Assembly: GCA_964625335.1 (NCBI GenBank)
Contig: CAZVBE010000010.1
Location: forward strand, 1 to 64,000
Length of the DNA stretch: 64,000 nucleotides
From: CAZGUG01 sp964625335
GTDB taxonomy: Bacteria > Bacillota > Clostridia > Ch29
Direction of reading: 5' to 3'
This document shows positions 37,131-45,330 of this stretch, in pieces. The notes under the pieces were generated by a model that searched no databases, had not been told where the DNA came from, and worked only from the letters and a program-made list of their open reading frames with translations. Every line of letters starts with the position of its first letter. Positions within the stretch are counted from its first letter, which is position 1. Both the position numbers and the translations under genes were made by a program.

Positions 37131-37895
37131 ATGCTAAAGAGTACCGGTATAGCCACAAATAAGGACCTTGAAACGGTAATACCAGCCAAGGAAAGGCTGT
37201 TAAAGGGTCCTGTGGCTGTAATTGAATGCTTTGAAAAAATTCCGTGTAACCCATGCTATACATCGTGTAAAAGAGGAGCCATTAAGGAATTCGCCGACAT
37301 AAACGACCGCCCGGAACTGGATGTCGATAAATGTAACGGCTGCGGCGTATGTATTTCAAACTGTCCCGGACTTGCAATCTTCGTAGTAGACGAGGCTTAT
37401 TCGGAAACAGAGGCACTGATAAAGCTGCCCTATGAATTTTTCCCTTTACCGGATGAGGGCGCCTTTGTAACAGGCCTTGACAGGGCCGGTAAACCCGTAT
37501 GCAGGGCAAAGGTAATTAAGATTCAAAATGGAAAGGCCCAGGATAGAACACCGGTGGTTTCCCTTGCAGTTCCAAAAGAGTTTTCGATGGAAGTAAGGAG
37601 CATGAGCCTTGAGGATTATTACAGCGATAACACCATAATATGCCGTTGTGAGGAAATTACCCTTGGAGAAATAAGAGAATATATAAGAAAAGGTTATCAG
37701 ACGGTGGATGAAATAAAAAGAATCAGCAGAGCCGGGATGGGCCCGTGCCAGGGAAGAACATGCGGCCCGTTGATTATGGAGGAAATAGCCAGAGCGACGG
37801 GGCAAAATGTAGCCGACCTGAAAGTGCCTACCTATAGGCCTCCTACGGTACCAATAAAATTAGGTCAGCTTGTCGGGGGTGAAAAAAATGAATAA
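37131..37895 (+). CDS. Iron-sulfur subunit with ferredoxin and BFD-like domains
   Basis: The 254-residue protein has an N-terminal CNPCYTSC cysteine group, then a four-cysteine ferredoxin motif CNGCGVCISNCPG and a C-terminal BFD-like [2Fe-2S] domain (CRCEEITLGE, MGPCQGRTCG). In related enzymes the BFD part is fused to the HcnB-like subunit; here it is a separate gene. Its stop overlaps the next ATG by eight bases. Confidence 0.83.
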   Translation: MLKSTGIATNKDLETVIPAKERLLKGPVAVIECFEKIPCNPCYTSCKRGAIKEFADINDRPELDVDKCNGCGVCISNCPGLAIFVVDEAYSETEALIKLPYEFFPLPDEGAFVTGLDRAGKPVCRAKVIKIQNGKAQDRTPVVSLAVPKEFSMEVRSMSLEDYYSDNTIICRCEEITLGEIREYIRKGYQTVDEIKRISRAGMGPCQGRTCGPLIMEEIARATGQNVADLKVPTYRPPTVPIKLGQLVGGEKNE

Positions 37896-39036
37896 AACTG
37901 CCAGCGCAGTCATTATAGGCGGAGGTATTTCCGGATGCGCCATCGCATACAACCTTGCAAAAAAGGGAATGAAGGATATTGTAATTCTAGAAAAAGAATA
38001 CCTGTGCAGCGGCGCGACGGGAAGATGCGGAGCAGGTATACGTATGCAGTGGGGAACCGAGATGAACTGCAAGCTCGCAAAATACAGCGTTGAATTTTTC
38101 GAAACCGCAAATGAAGTACTGGAATACGAGTATGATATAGGCTTCAAACAGGGCGGTTACCTTATTATTGCCGCTACCGAAAAAGAAGTAACTCAGTTTA
38201 AGAAAAACGTAGCGCTTCAAAACAGCCTTGGTATCCCTTCAAAATTTATTACGCCCCTTGAAGCCAAGGAAATAGTACCCCATATGGACGAGACCAAAAT
38301 TATCGGAGCAACCTTTAACCCAAAGGACGGACACTTAGATCCCTTCCATACAACCCAGGCCTATGCCAATGCGGCAAAGCGGCTGGGGGTAGAAATTATG
38401 ACCTATACAGAGGTAACCGGCATCAAGGTTGAAAACGGTAAGATAAAAGGCGTACAAACGGATAAGGGCTTTATAAGCACCCCTGTTGTTGTTAATGCCG
38501 CCGGCGGACATTCGCAACAAATAGGCGAAATGGTGGGCATAAACCTTCCCATATTCTCCGAAAGGCACCAGATACTTGTAACAGAAGCGGTTGAACCTAT
38601 GCAGGGGCCTATGTTTATGTCCTTTTCACAGAACATCTACTGTCAGCAGACACCCCACGGCAGCTTCATTATGGGCAGGGGGGACCCCAACGAGCCCCGG
38701 GATTTAAGGGTTACATCCGGTTGGGAGTTTCTGGAGGAGATGGCCAAGACCTGCATTAAATTCCTGCCGCCGCTAAAAGATTTAAGAATGGTGCGCCAAT
38801 GGTCGGGCCTTTATAATATTTCACCCGACCGCCAGCCTATATATGGAACCGTAAAGGATGCAGAGGGCTTTTACCTGGCATGCGGATACAGCGGCCATGG
38901 ATTTATGTTCGGACCGGTTACCGGTGTGGTAATGGCAGAAACAATATTAGGTGAAACACCGACTATTCCGATACACATGCTGGGTATTGACCGGTTTGAA
39001 AAGGGAGAGTTATTACTTGAACCCTCTGTAGTTTAG
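37888..39036 (+). CDS. FAD-dependent amino-acid/amine oxidoreductase (DAO family), HcnC-like
   Basis: The 382-residue protein is the likely substrate-oxidising subunit. It has an N-terminal FAD fold (VIIGGGISGCAIAYNLAKKG), ATGRCGAGIRMQWG, and a C-terminal GLYNISPDRQPIYG plus CGYSGHGFMFGP, as in glycine, sarcosine and proline dehydrogenases. Substrate cannot be read from the sequence, and proline, hydroxyproline, sarcosine or a similar secondary amine are possible. ATG at 37888 follows GGGGGTG. Confidence 0.85.
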   Translation: MNKTASAVIIGGGISGCAIAYNLAKKGMKDIVILEKEYLCSGATGRCGAGIRMQWGTEMNCKLAKYSVEFFETANEVLEYEYDIGFKQGGYLIIAATEKEVTQFKKNVALQNSLGIPSKFITPLEAKEIVPHMDETKIIGATFNPKDGHLDPFHTTQAYANAAKRLGVEIMTYTEVTGIKVENGKIKGVQTDKGFISTPVVVNAAGGHSQQIGEMVGINLPIFSERHQILVTEAVEPMQGPMFMSFSQNIYCQQTPHGSFIMGRGDPNEPRDLRVTSGWEFLEEMAKTCIKFLPPLKDLRMVRQWSGLYNISPDRQPIYGTVKDAEGFYLACGYSGHGFMFGPVTGVVMAETILGETPTIPIHMLGIDRFEKGELLLEPSVV

Positions 39037-39207
39037 TAATATTGAAATATTGAAAACATATTAGTAATATAATATAATGAATCCGGATTAGACATATCAT
39101 TATACATTATATAGTTCCAATCCTTTAAGGCGCCGGGAAAAATGAAAATATAATAATTCTTTCCCTGACGCAGTTCTAATATAACAATGAAGGGGGGCAA
39201 GTCAGAA

Positions 39208-39594
39208 TTGAAAATTGTAGCCACAAAACCAGAACTATGTATTGGTTGTAAGGCATGTGAGGAAGCTTGTTCAAAGGTACTGTTTAAGGATACCAACCCT
39301 GAAAAGTCCGCAATTAGAATCACACAAAAAAGCGACAGCGGATATGATATCAATGTCTGCAACCAATGCGGAGAATGCATTGACATCTGTCAAGTCCAGG
39401 CAATTTCAAGAAACAAAAACGGTACAGTAATGATTGACATGGACAAATGCGTACACTGCTATGCCTGTGTGGGATTTTGCCCGATTCTGGCCATGAGGTA
39501 CCAGAAAGACATAACCGGGCCGTTTAAATGCATATCATGCGGCGCATGCACCAGAGAATGCACTACCGGTGCTATCTTCATGAAAGAAGTTTAG
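39208..39594 (+). CDS. Ferredoxin with up to four [4Fe-4S] clusters, AOR-associated
   Basis: The 128-residue protein has four CxxCxxCxxxC groups: CIGCKACEEAC, CNQCGECIDIC, CVHCYACVGFC and CISCGACTREC. It is placed just before the aldehyde oxidoreductase gene and is its likely electron acceptor. TTG at 39208 follows GGGGGG and is preferred to ATG at 39187, which lies before that binding site. The upstream 171-base gap is AT-rich and contains no clear gene. Confidence 0.88.
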   Translation: MKIVATKPELCIGCKACEEACSKVLFKDTNPEKSAIRITQKSDSGYDINVCNQCGECIDICQVQAISRNKNGTVMIDMDKCVHCYACVGFCPILAMRYQKDITGPFKCISCGACTRECTTGAIFMKEV

Positions 39595-39613
39595 AGTAAA
39601 GGAGGGATAATCT

Positions 39614-41791
39614 ATGGAATGCAAAAAAACCGGTAATATAAGTGTGGAAGAGCTTAAAAAAACGCATAAATTGCTGCAGAGCAGCAGTTTCGAAGCAAAG
39701 AAAATAAATAAAGGATATGCCGACAGGTCTTTATATGTAAATCTGTCAACAAACGAAGTTAAGGTAAAACCCATTTCGGAGGATATGAAAGCCAAGTTTA
39801 CCGGGGGCAGGGGATACGGGATGAAGTACCTTTGGGATGCGGTGAATCCCGACACCAAATGGAACAGCCCCGAAAACGAGATTATTATTGCCCAGGGACC
39901 TATAGGGGGTATAACTCAATACCCGGGATCAGGGAAATCCTACGTGGTAACAATATCGCCATTAACCGACATACCGGTAGACAGCAATGTCGGAGGATAT
40001 TTTGGTCCCCTGGTTAAGTTCTGCGGTTTTGATGCCCTTGAAATACAGGGTAAGGCGGAAAAGGACGTAATTGTATTTATTGACGGGGACAATAACAGGG
40101 TTGCAATAGAGGAAGCTCCGGCCGAATGCGTTAACAGCCATATTCTCGCAGAAACCTTGACAGAGATGTATTCGGAATCGGAAGAGGACAAAAGAAACGT
40201 TTCGGTGGTATCTGCAGGAACAGCTGCCGGAAATACCCGCATCGGCGTGCTAAACTTTTCCCATTATGATTTGCGCCGGAAAAAATGCAAGATGAAACAG
40301 GCGGGCAGAGGCGGAATAGGAACGGTTTTCAGAGACAAAAAAATTAAAGCCCTGGTGGTCAAGAAAACCGGCGTGAAGGGCGATACAAACAATCCCGCAG
40401 ATTTGGACAAAATAATAAGGACAGGTATAAAGCTGCACAGGGAAATACATGATAACGATGACAAGCAGTGCAGAATGAGGGTACATGGTACCACCCAGCT
40501 TGTTAATGCCATGAACGCCCACGACCTTTTGCCTGTTAATAATTTCCAGTTTGGAAAACATCCCGAGGGCGAAAAACTAGGAAAAGAAAGCTTCGAAAAG
40601 ATGTTTGACCTTGGCAAGCCCGACGGATGCTGGTACGGCTGCACGTTGGCCTGTGCCCATGCGCTGACCGACTTTGAAATAAAAACAGGACCCTATAAGG
40701 GTCAAAAAGTGTTTGCCGAGGGACCGGAATATGAAACCCTAGCAGGCTGCGGCTCCAACTGCGGCATATTCGACCCCAGAGACGTTGTGGAAACTAACTT
40801 CTACTGCGATACCTACGGAGTTGATACCATTTCCTTTGGTACCCTTTGCGCCTTTGTTATGGAATGCTTTGAAAGGGGCGTCATAAGCAAGGAAATTACC
40901 GGAGGGCTTGATTTAAGATTTGGTAACTGGGAAGCCCAGATGGAACTGCTCCATCAGATGGCAAAGGGTGAAGGCTTCGGCGTTGTCGCAGGTCAGGGTG
41001 TTCACCGTATGAAAAAAATGTTTGTCGAGCAGTACGGGGCCGACAAGGATTTTCTTAACGATATCGGGATGGAAGCAAAGGGCCTTGAATTTTCCGAGTA
41101 CATTTCAAAGGAATCCCTTGCCCAACAGGGCGGCTACGGGACCGCCAACAAGGGACCGCAGCACGATGAAAACTGGCTGATATTCTCGGACATGATCAGG
41201 AATCTTATGCCTACTTTTAACGACAAGGCCGAGGCTCTTTATTACTTCCCGCTGTTCAGGACATGGTTTAGCATAGTAGGGCTTTGCAAACTTCCCTGGA
41301 ACGACATAGAGCCCGCAGACAACCATCAGCAGGAGGAACCGGGAAAGGTCCCCGAGCATGTTCAAAACTATGTGGAACTGTTTAAGGCGGTGACCGGCAA
41401 GGAGTTTTCGCAGGAAGAAATGCTTTTGCAGTCAGAAAGGGTTTATAATCTGCAGAAGGTGTTCTGCCTGAAGATGGGTAAGGGCCTGCGCAGCTATGAT
41501 AATATACCCTACCGCGCCGTGGGGCCGGTTACAGTCGAGGAATACGAGTCCCGCAAGGAGCGCTACGACAAACAACTGGAAGATCTAGTAGGAGTCAACC
41601 CGGCCGGAATGTCGTTAGAGGACAAGATTAAAGCTTTGAGAGACTACCGGGAAAACAGATACAAAAAACTCCTTGATGTCGTCTATAAAAGACGGGGCTG
41701 GACAAATAATGCAATACCCACCGTGGAAAAACTGCAGCAGCTTGGCATAGACTATCCGGATGTTGTCGCGGTGGTTAAACAGTATCTGTAG
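39614..41791 (+). CDS. Aldehyde:ferredoxin oxidoreductase family tungsten/molybdenum enzyme
   Basis: The 725-residue protein is a member of the AOR family, which oxidises aldehydes (or related substrates) to acids with a bis-pterin tungsten or molybdenum cofactor. Pterin-binding GGRGYG occurs near residue 63 and KQAGRGGIGTVF further on. Candidate cluster cysteines are C339, C343, C347 and C558. The spacing Cx3Cx3C differs from the Cx2Cx3C I recall for P. furiosus AOR. About 40 extra N-terminal residues precede the domain, making it longer than classic AORs (about 605-620) and nearer YdhV or BamB-type members. Confidence 0.88.
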   Translation: MECKKTGNISVEELKKTHKLLQSSSFEAKKINKGYADRSLYVNLSTNEVKVKPISEDMKAKFTGGRGYGMKYLWDAVNPDTKWNSPENEIIIAQGPIGGITQYPGSGKSYVVTISPLTDIPVDSNVGGYFGPLVKFCGFDALEIQGKAEKDVIVFIDGDNNRVAIEEAPAECVNSHILAETLTEMYSESEEDKRNVSVVSAGTAAGNTRIGVLNFSHYDLRRKKCKMKQAGRGGIGTVFRDKKIKALVVKKTGVKGDTNNPADLDKIIRTGIKLHREIHDNDDKQCRMRVHGTTQLVNAMNAHDLLPVNNFQFGKHPEGEKLGKESFEKMFDLGKPDGCWYGCTLACAHALTDFEIKTGPYKGQKVFAEGPEYETLAGCGSNCGIFDPRDVVETNFYCDTYGVDTISFGTLCAFVMECFERGVISKEITGGLDLRFGNWEAQMELLHQMAKGEGFGVVAGQGVHRMKKMFVEQYGADKDFLNDIGMEAKGLEFSEYISKESLAQQGGYGTANKGPQHDENWLIFSDMIRNLMPTFNDKAEALYYFPLFRTWFSIVGLCKLPWNDIEPADNHQQEEPGKVPEHVQNYVELFKAVTGKEFSQEEMLLQSERVYNLQKVFCLKMGKGLRSYDNIPYRAVGPVTVEEYESRKERYDKQLEDLVGVNPAGMSLEDKIKALRDYRENRYKKLLDVVYKRRGWTNNAIPTVEKLQQLGIDYPDVVAVVKQYL

Positions 41792-41815
41792 AATTATATG
41801 CAGGGCGGAGGTAAT

Positions 41816-42022
41816 ATGGTTAAGGTAAACGATAAGGATATGAAGTGGCAGGAAGGAATGACGGTTGAGGACGCAATTAAGTTTGTTGAGTATCCCAAAT
41901 ACAATTATCCTATACTTGTTGTAACACAAAACGGCGAACACATACAAAACGACATGTTCGATAAAACACCTGTCGCCGAGGGTGACGTAATTAAGATATT
42001 ACAGCCCCTGGCAGGAGGATGA
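41816..42022 (+). CDS. MoaD/ThiS-like sulfur-carrier protein
   Basis: The 68-residue protein has a ubiquitin-like pattern and ends in the Gly-Gly needed for adenylation and thiocarboxylation (PLAGG). It follows the AOR gene by 24 bases, so it probably supplies sulfur for the pterin cofactor of that enzyme. ATG at 41816 follows GGCGGAGG. A strong terminator ends the unit. Confidence 0.85.
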   Translation: MVKVNDKDMKWQEGMTVEDAIKFVEYPKYNYPILVVTQNGEHIQNDMFDKTPVAEGDVIKILQPLAGG

Positions 42023-42028
42023 GAAGCA

Positions 42029-42066
42029 AAAAAACCCGGCGTTATTAGCATAACGCCGGGTTTTTT
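42029..42066 (+). terminator. Terminator after the AOR unit
   Basis: Sixteen-base complementary arms at 42029-42044 and 42051-42066 (containing CCCGGCGTTA) close a six-base loop, with a T-run at the end. Confidence 0.9.
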
Positions 42067-42314
42067 GCTGTTTTGGCGTCTATATTCCCTTGCTTTGGCG
42101 ATAACGCCTCCAAAGGCTTTTTAAGCAGATTATGTCATATTATATACCAAAGATATGCAGCACTATCATTTATCGCCTTATACGGCCGATTAGAGGCCTT
42201 CTTTTTCTTTGTAAGTAAAAAAACTGCTTGCAAGATAGATTTTACAATGTGTATTCTGTTTGGAGCTACAAAAACTAGAATATACGAATACGAAATCCAT
42301 CTGGAGGTATGCTG

Positions 42315-43121
42315 ATGAAGAAAACTTTTTTAATATTCCTGTTATCTTTACTGATATTGTTATCGGGTATATCATGTGCCGGAACCGAACCCGAAACAGA
42401 ACCGGAAGAACAGCCAGGCCAAACCGAACAGCCACAGGCAGACTATGATGATGGAGTATATTCACTGGAAGACGAATTTGACGACCGTGGCTGGAAACCT
42501 ATTGTTACAGTAGTAGTTGAGGGAGAAAAAATCACCAAAGCCTATTATGATGAAATAAATGAGGAAAACCAGTTAAAAGGTTTTGACCAGGAATATCTTG
42601 AGCGTTGGAAAGAAAGCTCAGGAGAAAACCTTATGACCGCCGGCCCCGAGCTGGCAGATGTTCTTATACAGCAACAAGATCCAGACAAGGTTGATACGGT
42701 ATCCGGAGCTACAAGCACCTCGGAAAAGTTCAAACAATTAATATCGGATGCCTTGGAGCAATCTCCCCAGTCAAAAAAAGAGGCCGGATATTACGATGGA
42801 TTACAAAAAGCCGAAGGTGAATACGATGAGCGGGGCTGGAAACCCTTCGTTGCAGTCATAGTTGAGGATGGCAGGATTACAGATGCCTATTACGATGAAG
42901 TAAACGATGGGACCCGAAAGTTTAAAAGCTACGATGATGAATACAACGCAAACTGGAAGGAAAGCAGCGGGTCAAACCTGCAGCTTGCAAGGCCACAGCT
43001 CGTCCAAGAATTGATAAATGAGCAAAATACCGATGAAATCGATACTGTAACCGGAGCCACGTCAACAAGTGGCAAATTCAAGGAATTAATAGAAGAAGCC
43101 CTGGCGCCCTTTGAAGGATAA
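42315..43121 (+). CDS. Lipoprotein with two FMN-binding domains
   Basis: The 268-residue protein has a lipoprotein-like signal (hydrophobic 4-17, Cys21 in LSGISC, with a weak -3 position), a Glu/Pro/Gln-rich linker, and two similar domains. Each has the flavinylation motif DTVSGATSTS (127-136) or DTVTGATSTS (243-252), in which Thr/Ser is linked to FMN by ApbE. The layout recalls PplA of Listeria, a surface lipoprotein of flavin-based extracellular electron transfer. I choose ATG at 42315, seven bases after TGGAGG. No ApbE, Ndh2 or EetAB gene is visible in the window. Confidence 0.85.
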   Translation: MKKTFLIFLLSLLILLSGISCAGTEPETEPEEQPGQTEQPQADYDDGVYSLEDEFDDRGWKPIVTVVVEGEKITKAYYDEINEENQLKGFDQEYLERWKESSGENLMTAGPELADVLIQQQDPDKVDTVSGATSTSEKFKQLISDALEQSPQSKKEAGYYDGLQKAEGEYDERGWKPFVAVIVEDGRITDAYYDEVNDGTRKFKSYDDEYNANWKESSGSNLQLARPQLVQELINEQNTDEIDTVTGATSTSGKFKELIEEALAPFEG

Positions 43122-43539
43122 AATATTAGCTCCGTCCAGGCAGTGAGCCTACAGAGATGTTGGTGTATAATGCTTTTATATCCGGCATCTCATTTTTACT
43201 GTCTGAAAGAACCGTAAAGCAGTTTGTTTTTTTGTTTCTTCCTATGAAATATAAAAAGTTTTGATAGGGGCGTAGTTTTACATAATACTATTATTGTATA
43301 TTAATAGTATTAAACTTTTTCGTCAGGCATTTTTTAGATGGGAAAACTGCTGTAATATATTTAGCACAGCATAGAAAGCATAATAATGTCGCTTATGGGC
43401 AGTCGAAAATTGGTGAATACAAAAATCTACAATTTATGTTATAATAGAGAAGGCGCGGTTTATCCACAGGGAAATTGCGTCTTTTGTGTATAACTACCAT
43501 TATACAAAATATCCATTTTGTATAATTAGGAGGAAGAAT
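43122..43539. other. AT-rich intergenic region before the recombinase
   Basis: The gap between the lipoprotein and recombinase genes is about 418 bases and holds no credible gene. It has an inverted repeat with perfect 11-base arms (43283-43293 and 43302-43312, loop of eight bases), a TATAAT at 43440-43445 without a clear -35, and the 28-bp palindrome listed separately. Confidence 0.6.
43499..43526. repeat. Perfect 28-bp palindrome before the recombinase
   Basis: The arms ATTATACAAAAT and ATTTTGTATAAT (43499-43510 and 43515-43526) flank a four-base ATCC. Counted as 11-6-11 it has the geometry of a Xer/dif-type core site (central TATCCA). It lies two bases before the AGGAGG of the tyrosine recombinase gene, so it may be a recombination site, an operator, or both. 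Confidence 0.7.
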
Positions 43540-44523
43540 ATGAACAATATACCCCTACCCCTTATAAGTTTCTTAAATTACATGGAGACCATTAAAGGAA
43601 AGTCAAAAAGCACGGTAAAGGAATACTACTATGACCTGCGTACCTTCTTTCGCTATTTAAAGGTTGAACGGGGTCTTGTACCCAAGATTGCCGAATTTGA
43701 AAAAATCCGCATAGATGATATTGATATAGAATTCATTAAATCCGTTACTTTAAATGAGCTGTACGGATTTATCTCCTATGTAAGCTTTGTAAGGCACAAC
43801 AACAACTCGGCCAAAGCCCGCAAGGTCTCTACCCTACGCTCTTTTTTTAAATTTTTGCACACCAAAATGAAAATGATAGATGAGAACCCAACCGATGAAT
43901 TGGAGACGCCCAAGATTTCATCCCGCCACCCTGTTCATCTTACCCTAATGGAAGCCAGGGAGCTTTTGGATGCGGTAGAGGGCGAATTTCGGGACAGGGA
44001 CTACTGCATGCTGACACTTTTTTTGAATTGCGGACTAAGGCTGTCAGAGCTCGTAAGCATCAATATAAGCAATATCAGGGGCGATACCCTGACCGTAATC
44101 GGAAAAGGCAATAAGGAGCGAACTGTCTACCTCAATGAAGCCTGCCTTAAAGCCATAGAGGATTACCTCAGGGTGAGGCCCAGGAACGGTGTAAAAGACA
44201 GGGATGCCCTGTTTATCAGCAAAAGAAAGCAGCGGATAAGCAATAAAACAGTCCAGCATATAGTTAAAAAGTATGTGGAAAAAGCGGGACTGGATACCGA
44301 AAAGTATTCTGCCCATAAGTTGAGGCATACCGCCGCCACCCTCATGTACAAACACGGTGACGTAGATATCAGAGCCCTGCAGCAGATTCTGGGGCACTCG
44401 AGCATATCCACCACCCAGATATATACCCATGTGGACGATAAAAGGCTAAGGGATGCAATGAAGAAAAATCCCCTCTCAAATGATAAAAAGGATGCAAATG
44501 TAAAAAAAAATAATGATGAATAA
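43540..44523 (+). CDS. Tyrosine recombinase, XerC/XerD-like
   Basis: The 327-residue protein has an N-terminal SAM-like core-binding domain and a C-terminal catalytic domain with R167 (NCGLRLSELV), H259, R262 and H263 (HKLRH), H286 (LGHSS) and nucleophile Y295 (TQIYTHV). The additional helix between the catalytic patches that marks integron integrases is not visible. ATG at 43540 follows AGGAGG. It could resolve chromosome dimers or act on the accessory island that begins next to it. Confidence 0.9.
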   Translation: MNNIPLPLISFLNYMETIKGKSKSTVKEYYYDLRTFFRYLKVERGLVPKIAEFEKIRIDDIDIEFIKSVTLNELYGFISYVSFVRHNNNSAKARKVSTLRSFFKFLHTKMKMIDENPTDELETPKISSRHPVHLTLMEARELLDAVEGEFRDRDYCMLTLFLNCGLRLSELVSINISNIRGDTLTVIGKGNKERTVYLNEACLKAIEDYLRVRPRNGVKDRDALFISKRKQRISNKTVQHIVKKYVEKAGLDTEKYSAHKLRHTAATLMYKHGDVDIRALQQILGHSSISTTQIYTHVDDKRLRDAMKKNPLSNDKKDANVKKNNDE

Positions 44524-44601
44524 TATAAATATTGTGAACTTTATATTAGTTAAATGTAAAAATACTAATTATACGAAACAGTTCTATTATGTACTATATT
44601 T

Positions 44602-45060
44602 TTAAAAGAAGTGCTTTTTCTTTTGTCTTAATCCCTTACAATATGGACATGATGTCATATGTCTTTTCTGGTAATACACCCTTTGCTTTGGAGACATATA
44701 GTATTTGTGATTGCAACCCATACAGTTCCACCAGACCTTATTGGTGCTGTTGGCTAGAATATGGTCTGCATCACATAATAAATAATTATTTATGTAATCC
44801 CATTCTTCCATTAAATCAGGATGTTTTACTTTAAAAGAATTGTATCCCGGTAATATCCTTGTTTCTTTGCAGTAAGGACAAGAATCATCACCGACTTCAC
44901 GTTTGTTTATAGGATAGCTATACTCCCCACCGCATGTCGCGCATAACCATTTAATTGAATATACATTATTTTTGTTAAATTCAGATGGTCTACGCTCTTC
45001 GTTTGGGCTGAATTCCTTTGCTAAATCTGGGTTAGTATCAGCTAAACTGTTGACACCTGC
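44602..45060 (-). pseudogene. 5'-truncated zinc-ribbon (DUF4379-like) gene
   Basis: The reading frame is open on the minus strand down to the stop at 44602. It encodes two zinc-ribbon repeats: WLCATCGGEYSYPINKREV followed by SCPYCKE, and WWNCMGCNHKYY followed by SCPYCKG. A preceding NSLADTNPDLAKEFSPNE is typical of DUF4379 proteins. No start codon lies at the beginning of the frame and a TAA at 45094-45096 ends it upstream, so the N-terminal part is lost. Function of the family is not established. Confidence 0.75.
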
Positions 45061-45330
45061 ATATTCCGGCGTATCCAGACGGCTAAACCGGAATTATCCG
45101 GACACTAACTGGCGGTGCTTGCACCCGGTACAGTCAAGAGGTGTAGCGCGCGGCTTCAGCCTTGCTCTCCAGCCCCGTTGCCCCTACTTTTCGCGCCGTG
45201 TGGGAAAACAGTGTAGGTGAAGTTGTTCACCATATATTTTGAGGCGGCAGGATGTCGACGCCTCAAAAACCTAAGCCCATTACGGAGGCCCTGTTAACAT
45301 ACGTATAATAAAACCTATCAAAAACTACTT
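45061..45330. other. GC-rich palindromic spacer A
   Basis: This region is clearly GC-richer than the adjacent genes and holds several short hairpins: TTTTGAGGCG paired with CGCCTCAAAA (45237-45246 and 45259-45268), GGTGAA with TTCACC near 45216-45231, and GGTGC with GCACC near 45115. Ends with TAAC and GTTA-like pieces (near 45106 and 45295). It shares a CTCCAG...CCCC stretch with spacer B. No protein is encoded. Confidence 0.5.

Noticed and set aside
42073..42315. 80-codon open frame between the AOR unit and the lipoprotein
   Set aside because: It has no ribosome binding site, runs over the lipoprotein start region and has no recognisable composition or motif.
43540..44523. Integron integrase
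   Set aside because: The catalytic residues fit a tyrosine recombinase, but the extra helix of IntI proteins between the catalytic patches is not present.
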